From Hypericum androsaemum (Eukaryota; Streptophyta; Magnoliopsida; Malpighiales; Hypericaceae), in contig OZ023189.1 of NCBI GenBank assembly GCA_963995505.1, positions 15,337,495 to 15,401,494 of the forward strand: a DNA stretch of 64,000 bases. Direction: 5' to 3'. Below, one piece after another: positions 22,700 to 34,900 of this stretch. Each line of letters begins with the position of its first letter. The first letter of the stretch is position 1. A program made the translations under genes and the position numbers. The notes beneath the pieces were generated by a model. The model searched no databases. It saw only the letters and a list, made by a program, of their open reading frames with translations, and was not told where the DNA came from.

Positions 22700-23570
22700 G
22701 AGGTGGTGCCTCATCAGCAAGATATTTTTCACAAATTATTATATTCCCTATTATTTTCATAAAAAAATATTTTTTTCCGTTAAAGACGTTATCCTTGTGG
22801 AAACATGGAAGCATCCCCATGAAAGTTGGCAACAGCTAGTTGGAGAGACGGACTTAAAAATGGAGAAATTCGAGGAAGAATAATGCGAGAGGGACAGAGA
22901 GAAAGAGAGTTACAGGGATAAATGACTTTCTGTTATTTATTTTTTGTCATTTCTTATTCAAGGTCCTCGGACTCTATGAATTTGGTCTAAATGGTAACAA
23001 TTTAAAATTTTTGGATTATACTTTTACTGAAAAATATATAATAGAATCATCTTTAAATATGATTCGACTTTGTAAATATGAATACTAGAAGTTCAAAAAA
23101 ATCATCCAACTGTTATTTATTTCGAATTCTTCAATTTATTGCATCAGCAACCTTATCTAAATAAACAAATTTCAGGTTCGACCATTTCGAGATATTTACT
23201 CCTCCTTTTAGAATCACCTTGATACTGTCAATAGCTCATCAAATAAAATGGTGATTTTAAACATGGTATTTTTTTTTCTCTAATCGATTATGAATTTAAG
23301 TGGATTATCATTGTACTACAAACGCATAGATGAATTACTAAATTGCTATTTTACTAATTGGAGGTATTGCGACTCAATTTTAAAGTTTAGTATTTTATCA
23401 TCTTTTGTAGTTTTTTTTAAAGTAAATTATTAAATCACGATTACACTTGCGAGGATTTGAACCGCTGATTTCTCCGAATTTATGCATGCCTTGTGCCTTT
23501 AAATTAAATGTATTGCGCATCATCTTTTGTAATTACTTTTAGATAATCAATATTTTTTTATAAGTAAAAC
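22700..23570. other. AT-rich intergenic sequence
   Basis: No coding or repeat structure recognised. Confidence 0.35.
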
Positions 23571-23599
23571 TACATTACTCCTCAAATGGATCCCACAGA

Positions 23600-24260
23600 A
23601 GTTTACAACCAGAATTACAACCTAATGGAATCAGATAGAACCTATCAAGGTAAAACCTACAAGATAAATACTATATAATCCTCAAGAATACATGGAACTA
23701 AGCCAAAGAACCACAAACACCACAAAGGAAGGCCAAAAACCAACCAACACCTATCGAAAAGTCAAGGGGGATCGAAAGACCAAAAATGAGAATGCCCAAA
23801 GGCCGCCTCCTTAATCGAGCGGAGGATAAAAGAAGCGTCCTCCTTCCAAGAAAACCCTGCAACTATAGCAAGACGCCACGCCTCGGCTGAAAGTACTTCG
23901 CGAATAGCATCCTCATTCGAATCCATACTCGCCAAAAGAGAGGGAGGCAGAGCTCCAACTCTGGCTTCGAAGCTGGTTTTACCTTTAATTTTGGAATCGA
24001 AGCTTCCAAAAGGGCAGTGGCTTTACTGGTCAGCTTCCTAACCCGATTGCTAGAACGGATCGGAGTCATCTGTGCAAAGTGACTCACTTTAACCTTCTTG
24101 CCCACCCGGACAGCAGCGGTGGACTCCGGCGGAGCAGGAATGGGGCGATATGCCATGGCCAAGGCCGGAGCATTCACAGTTGAAAGGAACGTTTCCATCC
24201 AATCAGCAGCCGCGCCAACAGGGGGCACAACCAACTTCTCCAACCAATGGCCCTCGTCCC
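23600..24260 (-). pseudogene. LINE ORF1-like fragment
   Basis: A minus-strand open frame (24243-23863) contains KVKVSHFAQMTPIRSSNRVR then KLTSKATALL. It is related to the decayed stretch at 13130-13900. The basic, Ser/Pro-rich tail suits the C-terminal part of a plant LINE ORF1 nucleic-acid-binding protein, but no zinc knuckle is visible. Confidence 0.35.
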
Positions 24261-24309
24261 CTACAGCAGAAGCAGCCAGGGCCGGCTACACCTTCCCCCG
24301 ACATTTTAA

Positions 24310-25774
24310 ATTTCAGCTCTAACAATGAGATAATTTTTATATTTGGAAAAAACAATGATATAATCTTCTAATCCTGCAAACTTCATAAATAAATTACTGA
24401 AAAAATATAAAGTAAGTTTAATAATTTTCCTCTGTAAACAAATGATAGAATATTCTACAACTTCTCCACCAGTTCAGCACCTAACTTCATCAGCTCTAGG
24501 CCAAAAGTCAAAATCGAATTACGATCGTGCCATCTAATTAATGGATGAAGCAAACACATGTTAGTTTATTGTTCCACGGAGTTAAATATTGATGAAAAAT
24601 GAAAAAAAAAGAAAGATTTTTTTGCCCTGCTTTTATTTTTAATATTCAGAATCGACTATTTCGATTCTATTTAGAATGATTTGTCTAATAACACTTGAAT
24701 TTCAAAATTTATTAAAAAAAATTAAGTGGATTATCACTTCAACAAACTATTACTATTTCGCGATTCTTTTTCAAATTATTTTTTTGGGTGAACTTTTAAA
24801 TTACTTTTTCGTGGTTATTATTTATTAATGGCATCTCGCTCGCTCCTTTAATTCCGGGCCGTCCATTAGCTGTGTGGCCCATACATAAGTTAGTATTTCC
24901 TGAGGGGTGACTCAGCATCGCGTGGGATGACATTACCCATTGAAGGTACGAGACCCAGATGTGGGCCCACGACGTTTTCCCTCCCCAATCGATGAGTAAA
25001 TACTCGAAATCACGTGGTTTAAACAAAAAAGAAAATGAATAATTTAAGTTTAATTGCACATAATTTTTTTAATCATTTTTATACAATATTATTTTTTAAT
25101 TATTTTTATTAGATTACATAAATTATTATCATTTGATCAACGCACCTCGTGTAGGTAGAGTTTTTAAAGTTCTTGGTGGGGCGTTATAAGCTTTCGAAGT
25201 TTATGACACGAGTGCAGATGGTCGGTTACGCGTGTTGCTCTGTTTCTTCGGTTGCCTATTTTGTTTGGGGTGTGGCAACCATTGATTAGAACTACTATCC
25301 ACATCCCATTAATTGATTATCGTTTTTTGTAAGTAATTGATTTGTTATTTGGTACACTGGGTACATTTTTGGTAATTGGGAGATCGGATCAAGATAACAG
25401 TAATCGGGATTGAATTTGATTTACCAAAATTTTACAAACCCTCTCTATCATGTTGATTTACCAAAATTTTACAAACCCTCTCTATAATGATTAATTAGGA
25501 CTTTTTAACAATTTTGATAAATTCAAAATTTACCAAATTAATTTAGAATCGGGATCTGAATCTGAATTTATAGAACTTTTTTAGAATTTCCGTAATCGGT
25601 GAGAGTTGGTGTACTATTATCTCGAATTTTTTCTTAAGCTCGTTTGCCTCTTATGGTGCATTGGTGGCTCTTCCTTTTGACCATTGACTTAGTCTCTCTT
25701 TTTCTCAAAATTTTATTAATCGCTATGATATATACATTCTACATAATATGATATTTTTTACCATGATTAATGGG
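24310..25774. other. AT-rich intergenic sequence
   Basis: Contains a short direct repeat at 25425-25485 (TTTACCAAAATTTTACAAAC twice). No gene recognised. Confidence 0.35.
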
Positions 25775-25782
25775 GTTACGAC

Positions 25783-26360
25783 CAAGGTTGTCAAAATCGA
25801 GATCTCACTGAGGATCGTTTAAGTATAAAAAATTGTAGATCGGAGGATCGTAACACCGATCGCAAAATTTTACAAAATAGACAAAATTATAGAAATAACT
25901 AAGAAAAATAAATTTACCATAAACTTTTATTAATTTAATCATAAGTCATAAACACTCATTGTCTCAAACATCATCTAAAAACATAATTTTTTCATCAAAC
26001 CCATATCTTTAAAACACTTATATTTATAGTGCACACTATTAGGGTTAGAGTTACACTGATTTAAACTATTAAGAAAATACCACATATTTTTAAAATAATC
26101 AGGAAACTTCTACGAAATACCAAATATGATTTAAAAAAATACAAAAAATATTCACTAAATCTCTTGCAGGAACACAGAGGGAATTAGTTGAAAAAATTCT
26201 TGCGATCTTAATCGCAGATCTTGCGATCTTACGATTATACTCGGCGATCTCATCGATCCGTTCAACATTAAGATCTTGCATGCGATCCAGCACGGTAGAG
26301 CAATGGCGACTCGTAAAATCGTGCGATCTTACGATTATAATCGCGATCCTGACAACCTTG
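25783..26360. mobile_element. hAT-like non-autonomous element
   Basis: Terminal inverted repeats CAAGGTTGTCAAAATCG / CGATCCTGACAACCTTG with flanking 8-bp sequences GTTACGAC and GTTATAAC (6 of 8 match), the size expected for hAT transposons. The 578-bp interior is AT-rich with repeated GATCTTACGATTATA-like words near the right end and no transposase. Confidence 0.7.
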
Positions 26361-26844
26361 GTTATAACAACTGATCTTGTCAAAATCATACCACACTAAA
26401 ATCCAATGAGAAAAAAGAGTGGTAAAAAAGAGTATCCCTTTAGGAAAATTTTAACATGCGTGGAACATTTTATTTTCGGCTACTTGCCTGAACATTTGGA
26501 ACCAAAGGAACCACATTATATTTCAAAACCAGGAAGTTGATATTAGGAGAACTATCTACTTGACCACACGGCACTTCCCAGAGTGGTTTTTCTGATCCGA
26601 TTTATCGTAGAATGTTTATAATCAAAATCAATGTTTTTAAACCGCCGGTCGGACCATCACCCTACTCATTTTTCACTAAAATCTGGATGAGTGGTTCTAT
26701 TTGCCAAAATCTGGGCTGACTGTCTGGTTGGTCCTTTTCGGCTGACCCAAACTACCCGAACACTTGACCAAATCAAAAAATTCAGAACAATTTATAATCA
26801 AATTGTAAAATAACAAGTGATTAAAATGATTTAAAAAACCAAAA

Positions 26845-27190
26845 TTTTACGTTGATATGCTTTTTCTGTGTCGAGTGGTATTATCCTAATTGGGTGTTGC
26901 GGCAGTTCGGATACCTCCAGGGTATTCCGTCAATACCTGAGATCAATGAGGGGACACATAGTGCAGTGGATAGTCGGGGTCAGGTTGGGACTGAGTGGGA
27001 TGATGTTTATAAAGGCCATGTGAAGATATGGCAATAATCTCGGATGAGATATGTATTTGCAGGAGTACCTGCATCGCCGTATATCCATTATCATGACGGA
27101 TATATGGATTGGTACAAAAAGATTACTCGACAATTCATTAGGCGACCAGTGACTTCCATAGGCGACCACAGGTATGGGGGTAGGTGTGTT
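26845..27190 (+). pseudogene. plant mobile domain (MAIN-like) fragment
   Basis: Reads NWVLRQFGYLQGIPS, then after a stop GVPASPYIHYHDGYMDWYKK. This resembles the aminotransferase-like plant mobile domain, a module of host proteins and transposon-encoded proteins. One stop separates the two parts, so it is broken. It runs toward the MULE transposase fragment, ending about 10 bp away. Confidence 0.6.
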
Positions 27191-27200
27191 TCACTATTTT

Positions 27201-28112
27201 TCAAGCACTAAAAAGTGCACCCCTTCTTTCCTGTGAGACACGAATCTTCCATTTGCAATCATGCGTCTTCCATTTCTTATACTTCACATCATAAGTTTCT
27301 GGTCTTATTTCTTGGGGGACGAACTCGCGACCTTCTTTCATTACGAATGCATCGATCTCCCTCATTGCATCACTTTTGCTATTCCAAATAGTACCCTCCT
27401 TCAAAAAACCAGAACAACTTCCATCTAGTGCTCGGTCACTATCCCATTCTTCAGCATAAACACTCATCGATGAGTGTTCACCTGCCTCAGTTAGAGTGAG
27501 TTCACCATATTGTTGTTCTCTGTATTGTTGTTGAACGTAATCCCATTGTTCTTGTTCTTTGTGTTGTTGTTCTTGTTGTTGTTGTTCTTCTTCCTCTTCC
27601 TCTTCCTCTTCCTCAATATGAAAATTGTTTGTTGCATATGGAGCCATATCTATAGGATCATTTTCAAACCAATCAAATGTTTGTTTGTCTCCAGCTGAAG
27701 GCATCACCATGGATGTACCACTTAAGAACTGACTTTCTTGACCGATCAACGAGTTGTAATCATTACAAACTCTCTTCTCCACAAACATTTGTAGTGAAAT
27801 CTCACGTGCCATTGGTCCAGAAACTTGGATCACGGTCTGTAACATGTTCCTAACATCTTCTTCATCATCGATAAACATTTGACCAAATTTGTCTCTTCCA
27901 AAAGGACATCTAAATATCAATTTACAAAACTCTTCATTTGAACCTATTGGAATCTTTTCATTTATTTTTGTCCACAGCATATTGTAGCTGACAAATTCTT
28001 CATGAAACTTTAACTTTGCTACCCCTCCACCTTCGTAGTCGACACCGGTTTGACTATTTCTATAAATGATTTCATCATATTTCAACTTAATTCTTACAAC
28101 ACGCGACGCCAT
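27201..28112 (-). CDS. Mutator-like transposase, N-terminal part
   Basis: MuDR-type transposases cut at MULE ends. From the MASRVVRIKLKYDEI start (28112) the frame gives 303 residues: a PB1-like N-terminal module (VRIKLKY..I), a Glu/Gln-rich low-complexity stretch (about residues 175-215, from a GAA/CAA-type repeat), and near the end the MuDR DNA-binding region (FVMKEGREF, YDVKYKKWKTHDCKWKIRV, a WRKY/FAR1-like zinc-binding fold). It stops before the DDE catalytic domain. A MULE transposase normally continues for several hundred more residues, so this is truncated and could not cut DNA. I chose MASRVV over the longer upstream methionine by family resemblance. Confidence 0.68.
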   Translation of the reverse strand: MASRVVRIKLKYDEIIYRNSQTGVDYEGGGVAKLKFHEEFVSYNMLWTKINEKIPIGSNEEFCKLIFRCPFGRDKFGQMFIDDEEDVRNMLQTVIQVSGPMAREISLQMFVEKRVCNDYNSLIGQESQFLSGTSMVMPSAGDKQTFDWFENDPIDMAPYATNNFHIEEEEEEEEEEQQQQEQQHKEQEQWDYVQQQYREQQYGELTLTEAGEHSSMSVYAEEWDSDRALDGSCSGFLKEGTIWNSKSDAMREIDAFVMKEGREFVPQEIRPETYDVKYKKWKTHDCKWKIRVSQERRGALFSA

Positions 28113-28181
28113 TATTAACACTAGAACAAAAGAAAACAATGTGTTTGTATATTCTTCAATTAAAGAAGATATCAAATGCAA

Positions 28182-28550
28182 AATTTAACAAAATTTTGAG
28201 AGTTACATAATTTAGATTAACGCAAATGTCATATATAAACACGGTCAACTACCGAATAAATAGAACTGAAAAAAATTAGAATTTCAGAAATTCATAACAT
28301 AGAATAACAATTTTTACAGAGATTCATTTGGATTTACGAGTGTTAATTACTTAAATAAAATGAATGATTTCAGGTGTCTGTAAATCAAATAATAGAATTA
28401 AAGATAAATTTACAAATAATTATGATTTTTTCCTAGATATTTTTTCTAAACATTTTCTCTAATTTTATATATCTAAAATATTTACTACATCATCATATAA
28501 CTAACTATAATAAAATTCACAAACTAACTAATTAATTAACAAGCTCTACA
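28182..28550. other. AT-rich intergenic sequence
   Basis: Between the transposase fragment and the Pack-MULE target duplication. Nothing recognised. Confidence 0.35.
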
Positions 28551-28559
28551 TAAAAATAA

Positions 28560-29773
28560 AGAAAAATTCACTAAAGTACCATGTAGTTTCACGCTTTGTC
28601 ACTATGGTACCCTGTGGTTTGTCTCCTTTTTTTAGGTGACAGAGGTTTCCGAACTTGACACTTTTGGTGACAAATTCTTAATCATGGTTAATTTTTCTTA
28701 CCCGACATTACATGTCATTGCTACATAGTATTTTTCTATCCTAGGTGTTGCTCAAATGTCAAAACAAAAAATCCCTAATTTTCTAAACCTAATTAGAAAT
28801 CCCAAACCAAAAAATCGTCCAAGCCACCGCTCCCTCACCACCACCTAGTTACAAACCCGGCGAAGAAACTTCCGGACCCAAAATTCCATTCCAAACCATC
28901 TCTCCCTTCTCCCAATCAATCCCCAAAGTCTAAACCAATTTAATTCCCTTAAACCCTACAAACCCAGCCACTAAATGGCGTTCCGTCTCCTCCGATCCCA
29001 CCTCCTCCGCCCCGCCGACACCCTCCTCTTCTCCACCGCCTCCTCTCCACCTCACGGACTAGGGGGCCCCATCCCAGGCCAAGCCCACCGTGGACTTCGT
29101 GGCCTGAGCCGGCAGCTCCAGGCCCGTCGCCTTGGAACCTCTCCGCCCTCCTCACCCTCCCTTCCATCGCCCTCCACCCTCACCCTCCCTCGTCGAAACG
29201 CCGTCGCTAGCTACCTCCACCTCCTGGAAATCGATGCCGACAAAATCCAGAATTCCAGTGGAGAGAATCAAGCTCGGGTCGTTACCTTAACCCGGGTCGC
29301 TCTTCAGAATCCCAGTCGAGGAGACAGCGAAGCCAGGAGACAGGAGCCGAGGAGACAGGAGGGCGAGGGAAGCAATGGAAGTGGAGGGCGAAGGTTCGAG
29401 GGACGGCGAGCGGAGAGATGGAGGTGCATGGCGAGAGTTCGTGGGGTTCGAGGGAGGGCGAGCGAAGAGATGGAGGTGGAGGACGAGGGGAGATATGGAG
29501 CGGCGAAGGAAGAGACGGGTTCGAGTGAATCTGGAAAGTATTTTGGGTTGGGGTTTTTTAATTAGGCTTAGAAAAATAAATTGGGGTTTTTTATTTTGCC
29601 ACATCATCGCCATTTAGGATCGAAAAAAATGACGTGGAGATGACATGGCAGTGATGTGTATGGTTTGGTTGGGGAAAATTAACCGTGGTTAAAATTTGTC
29701 ACCAAAAGTGTCAATTTGGAAAACTTCTATCACTTAAAAAAAAAACTACAGAGTACTTTAGTGAATTTTTTCC
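28560..29773. mobile_element. Pack-MULE, 1.2 kb, with perfect 9-bp target duplication
   Basis: The inverted ends (AGAAAAATTCACTAAAGTAC / GTACTTTAGTGAATTTTTTC) extend about 170 bp inward. The target duplication TAAAAATAA occurs at 28551-28559 and 29774-29782. Both arms share wording with other MULE arms here (CACTTTTGGTGACAAATT). The GC-rich centre, unlike the AT-rich surroundings, is captured host sequence, annotated separately. Confidence 0.9.
28975..29565 (+). pseudogene. captured GC-rich gene fragment with a presequence-like N-terminus
   Basis: From the ATG at 28975 the frame begins MAFRLLRSHLLRPADTLLFS: arginine-rich, amphipathic and without acids at the start, like a mitochondrial targeting peptide. 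It then continues Pro/Ser-rich and Arg/Glu-rich with no domain I recognise. The frame is open for 196 codons, but GC-rich DNA often gives this. I cannot name the parent gene. It is probably the first exon and part of another exon of a mitochondrial protein gene. Confidence 0.4.
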
Positions 29774-29904
29774 TAAAAATAATCTAATAGATTAAGTAAA
29801 TAAATTAAGTAGATAAATTAATTACCTAGAGGATGGAGAGTTCTCTGTCTGTCGGTCGGTCCGTGATATGTGAGCAGCCTTCAAACGCTAATTTTGTTTT
29901 ATAG

Positions 29905-30205
29905 AGGTATATCCGATCAAGATATCAGTTAAAAACTCGTATTTTGATTGAATAAAATTTGAGTGGGTGTCTTCTGAAATCTGGGCAGATTCTCGGATCA
30001 AAATTCTTATCGGCCAACATACGGGAAAATAACCTGTATAATGGCTAACATACGGGTTATTTTCTCGTATGTTGGTCATACAACGGGTGAAAATCCCGTA
30101 TTCTGGCTATGGGCTTATAACCTGTATGTTGGTTGATATCGGTTAAAAACCCATATCTTGGTCCAGGATACGGATTTTTAACCGGTATGTCCTACGTGGA
30201 CACCA
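29905..30205. repeat. array of about seven short palindromic repeats
   Basis: Degenerate direct repeats of about 26-45 bp, each centred on an ATACGGGTTAAAAACCCGTAT-like palindrome followed by TTGGTC. Examples: ATACGGGTTATTTTCTCGTAT, ACGGGTGAAAATCCCGT, ATATCGGTTAAAAACCCATA and ATACGGATTTTTAACCGGTA. Each unit could form a small hairpin. Confidence 0.75.
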
Positions 30206-30329
30206 TGTCCGCAAAAAAAAATTCCGAACACCATATTCGTAATTTCCCCTATTAATAACGGGCTTGGATTAGGTACGGAGTGAATGAATTGATTCCAGAC
30301 GGTTTGGAGTGAAGGGGGACCGCAGCGGC

Positions 30330-30585
30330 AAGCGCAGGTATGTGATAATGATAAGTCCAGTTATGTGATAATGGCAAGTGCAGTTATGTGATAATGGCAT
30401 TTGTTTTTTGAAAACGGCAAGTCCCTATTGATGATAATGACACGCATAGTTTTTTTCATTTTGGTCTCCCGTATTTTAACATTTTTGCAAAAAGGTCACA
30501 CTGGCATGTGTAGTTATGTGATACTGGCATACACAGTTATGTGATACTGGCATGCGCAGTTATGTGATAATGGCATTTGTATCCG
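30330..30585 (+). repeat. 24-bp minisatellite in two clusters
   Basis: Units like GCAGTTATGTGATAATGGCA occur about three times near 30335-30400 and three to four times at 30500-30580. A duplicated text (TTTTTTCATTTT, GTCTC, GTATTTTA) follows each cluster, suggesting duplication of the whole block. Confidence 0.7.
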
Positions 30586-30599
30586 GCCTGTGTTTGTGC

Positions 30600-31960
30600 G
30601 TGGCTTTTTTCATTTTAGTCTCTGTATTTTAGCGCGTTTGCAAAAAAATCCCTGCGTGTCTTCATTCCAAACGGTTCGAAATAGTGCATTCCGTACCCAA
30701 TCCATACCCATTAATAACACCATTCAGACATATAACCCGGTTCAAGCGGTGATATTCCCACGAAGGGGCAATTTGTCTTTTGGCAAGTTCAGTGCCCAAA
30801 GGAGGTGGGCCCCATCAAGGATATTTAAAAAGTAAAAAGGGTCTCCGACGTGGAGGAATTTGTCGGGTCCCAGGCAGTCTTTTTTGTGTGTGATTAAAAT
30901 GGTCCCAGGCAGTCTACGAAGCCGAAAATTAAACGACGTGGAGGGGTGCGTGTCACAATCTTTAAGAAAACAAAAAAGAAATTAAATTATTCGAGTTCTA
31001 CCCCGGATCGACTTTTTTTCTTCCTATCTGACGTGAGAGAAAACCCCATATTAATTATTTTTTCCGATTTGCGTGTCACTTTTGCCATCTCTCTCTCGAT
31101 CTCCTCACTTTCTCTATATCTCACTTTTTTTATTGCTTAAATAGATTTCAGATTGTAGCTTCCAAAAATAAAACGAATCAACAAAATTGGACAATAAAAC
31201 AACAGATTTGCAAAAATGATCCTTTCCGTTTGCAATGCAATTTTAAATATTTGATTTTTGATAGTAAATATTTTTACTTAATTATATTTCGCTGGATGAA
31301 ACAATGTATACATATTATACATAAATTTTACCTTTTTAAGTTGAAATGCGGTTCTAGTAGAACAAGTGTCATTTATAGTAGACAAATTTTTTAAATAATT
31401 TTTCATGAACAAATAAACATGAGATATATATTTTGAAAATAAATTAAGAACTGATTTAGAATTGTAGAATTTAAGAAAGAAGGGTAAATGGAATTGATTT
31501 TTCAATAAAAACTATAGGAAAAATAAAACATATAGAATAATATTTGGATCACTGTAAAAATTTTCATAACTGATAGTCATGGACAACTAGAATTTATATT
31601 TTCACCACAAAAAATTAAAGTGAATCAATAAATTGAGGGTTATTTTCAAATGTATGAAGACTTTTTCTTTCTTTCTTTCTTTCTTTCTTCCTAGTTTTGT
31701 TTCTTTTATTCGGACAGGGAGTTTTTCCAGTTTGGGTAAAAGCAGCAGCAAGCTCGCTCCAGCCTTCCCTTCCATTTTCTGCAATGGGAAGAAAGCGACC
31801 TGGAACTAACCCACCAAAAAGAAAGGAAATGCTCATCTTCTTCTTCTTATTATTACATCTCCAACCACCACCACCAAACCAAAACCCTCCCCTGTTTTCT
31901 CTCAGTTTGCACTTTTCACCCACTAAGAAGCCGGATTTGATCGAAGAGATAAGTCCGAAC
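30600..31960. other. intergenic region upstream of CNL copy 1
   Basis: AT-rich, with a (CTTT)n run at about 31665-31690. The last 250 bp should hold the resistance gene promoter and leader. No confident TATA box or gene. Confidence 0.35.
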
Positions 31961-31961
31961 C

Positions 31962-34900
31962 ATGTCCTTCCTGGTGGAGCCAGCTCTTTCAGGTTTGGAT
32001 CCTCTTGTTCCAAAAAGATTGACTGACTGACTGACTCTCATGAGTTCCTCCTAATAATCTTTGCTTGCTCTGTCTTTCAGGTTTTTTCCAGATCCTCTTC
32101 CAAAAGATTGACTCTCAAGAGTTCCTAATCTTTGCTCGTCGGCATCGGGTTGAGGCCGAGGTCAACAGGTGCCGGGCATTGATCGCTACTCTCCGGGCCG
32201 TTCTGGAGGATGCGGAACAAAAGCGGATGTCGAGCCCAGCAGTTAAAGGCTGGCTCGAAGATCTCCAGCACCTGGCCCTAGACGTTGAAGACGTCCTAGA
32301 TGAGTTCGACTATGATATTCTTCGTCGGGAGGTGAACAAGGCCAAGGCCAAGAATAATGAACAACCCGACGACGAGTGCACAAGTATGGCTAAGAATCTC
32401 CTTCCCCCTCCTCACTTTGTTTCCGGCTATACTCCCAAGTCTCTTTTGTTCAAATACAAGATGGCTTCAAAGTTGGAGAAGATCACAAGCAGGTTGCAGC
32501 AGCTAACGGACAAGAGAAGGCAGCTTGATTTGTTGGAAAATGTTAATGGTGCGGGATCATCATCTAGGACGAGTAGTAGGCCTCCAACTACTTCCGTGCC
32601 AGATGAGCCTGTTTTTGTTGGCAGAGACACAGAGAAAACAAGGATAATTCAGTTGCTGCTAATGGGGCATGAGCAAGGCGATCCAAGGATCGGGGTGATA
32701 CCCATTACAGGGATGGGTGGCTTGGGAAAGACGACTCTTGCTCGAATGGTCTACAACGATGATCAAGTGAAGCCTTCTTTTGACAAGGTGATCTGGGCTT
32801 GTGTTTCTCAAGACAACGATGCCACACGAATTACAAGGACTATTTTGGATGCTGTTGCTTCTCAGCCTTGTCATTCCAGGGACTTGACCTTGATCAAATC
32901 TGAACTTCATGAAGCTTTATCGGGGAAAAAGTTTCTGCTGGTTCTAGATGATCTCTGGATCGGCAATGTCTGGGATTGGAATCAATTGTGTTCCCCATTA
33001 AGGCACGGAGCACCAGGAAGTAAGGTTGTTGTCACCACGCGTCTTGCTGAACTTGCAAATGTGATCAAAACGGTCGCATATGAACCCCTGAGCTATATGT
33101 CAGATGATGAGTGTTGGTCGATATTCTGCAGCCATGCATTTGGTGTGAATGGAAACTCTCCAACCAATTCAAGACTTGAGGAGATTGGTCGGCAGATTGT
33201 GAGCAAGTGTTCGGGTTTGCCATTGGTTGCAATGACTTTAGGCTGTTTGCTGCGATCCAAAGAAAGGGAACAAGACTGGGAATCTGTCTTGAACAACAAG
33301 ACGTGGAGTTTCAAGGATGGAAAAGTCGATGTTCTCTCCGTCCTAAAGATGAGTTATTGCCACCTTCCTTCTCATTTAAAGAGGTGTTTCGCATATTGTG
33401 CCATTTTTCCCAAGGACTTTAGATTTGAGGAGGATGAACTTGTGTTCTTATGGATGGCAGAAGGTCTGATTCACCAAAACAAAGCGGGCAAGATGAAAAT
33501 ATGGAAGACTTGGGCCGTAATTACTTCCGTTATCTTGTTTCAAGATCCCTGTTTTCGCCATGCGAGAAAGATGGTTCAGGGTACGTTATGCATGACCTTG
33601 TTCATGATTTATCAGTGGAAGTTGCTGGAACGACCTGCTACAAAGTGGAGAAAGATGCACATCCCCCCAACCAAGTGATAAGAGAAAGAGCTCGACACTG
33701 TGCTTTCATTCCAGGAAGAATGAGAGAATTTAATTTTCTTGGAGAAATGAAGCTATTGCGGTCAATACTACCTTTTCCATGGGATCCAGTTTCTTCCCAT
33801 GATGATAAGGTACTACATGATGCTATTGTTGCCATACTTTCAAAACTCAAATATCTAAGAGTGCTTTCTCTTCATGCCTCCCAAAACCAAATCCTTGAGC
33901 TCCCTAGATCCATTGGCAGCTTGATACATCTGAGATTCATTGACCTTTCATTTACTGATATCAGAAATCTACCCAGTTCTCTGACTTTATTGTACAACTT
34001 GCAAACTTTACTTTTAAAGGGATGTCATCAGCTCGAGAAATTACCTCAAGATATTGGTAATCTAATCAATTTGTACCGTCTTGATATTAGCGGCACATAT
34101 TTGAATGAATTGCCTCTGGGAATTAAGGAATTGAAAAATCTTAGAATACTGTCCAACTTTATTGTTGGTAAAGGCCCTGGTTCGGCAGTAATAACATCAC
34201 TGGGTAACCTGGAATTTCTACGGGGAAGTCTTCATATATCCAAACTGGAGAACGTTACCTCAGCTGAAGATGCAAAATCAGCTGCATTATGTGATAAGAA
34301 GAAGTTGGAAGCTTTGTCACTAGAATGGAGTTCTGGGCGAAGCAGTGACGCGAATGATGGTGATGTGCTGGAGGGGCTGCAACCTCACAGGAACTTGGAA
34401 AAACTCTCTGTAAAGTACTGTAGAGGTGCAAGCATTCCATCTTGGTTGGACAACATGTCTATGCTACGAGAAATCAGTATAGAGAACTGTCCCCTGATGT
34501 TAGGAAGTTTGCCATTGATCACAACTCCATTGAAGAAGCTGGTTGTTAGTGGTTGCCCACAATTGGAATGTTGCCCACAATTGGTGGTTTCACTTCCAAG
34601 GCTTCCAGAATTGTCCGAGTTGCAGATCCGCTATTGCAAAGAGGTTGATTGCACAGAGGAAGCTAATTTTGACACCGTGGGCATGCTGGAATTTTCAAAC
34701 ATCACAAATGTGACTTCTTTGGTCGAAGACAAGATTTTCCAACGGATGAAGCATCTCAAATCACTTGTTCTTGCAGCAGATTGTAAGGATGCACGTCACT
34801 TTCGTCATGGATTCCCGTCGTGTAAACTTGAGGGGTTGCCCCTGGTAGACTCCCTGATGATGAATGAACAGCCTGCTCTTGCCCAGATGAAAGTCGAAAA

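Noticed and set aside
29287..29613. Minus-strand 108-codon frame in the Pack-MULE
   Set aside because: Ser/Pro/Leu-rich shadow of GC-rich captured DNA; equally open on both strands.
29905..30205. Palindromic repeats considered as CRISPR
   Set aside because: Repeats and spacers are both degenerate, no cas genes, eukaryotic context.
31602..32026. Frames on both strands before CNL copy 1
   Set aside because: They span a (CTTT)n run and the CNL leader; the plus frame merges into the CNL exon 1 region without a domain.
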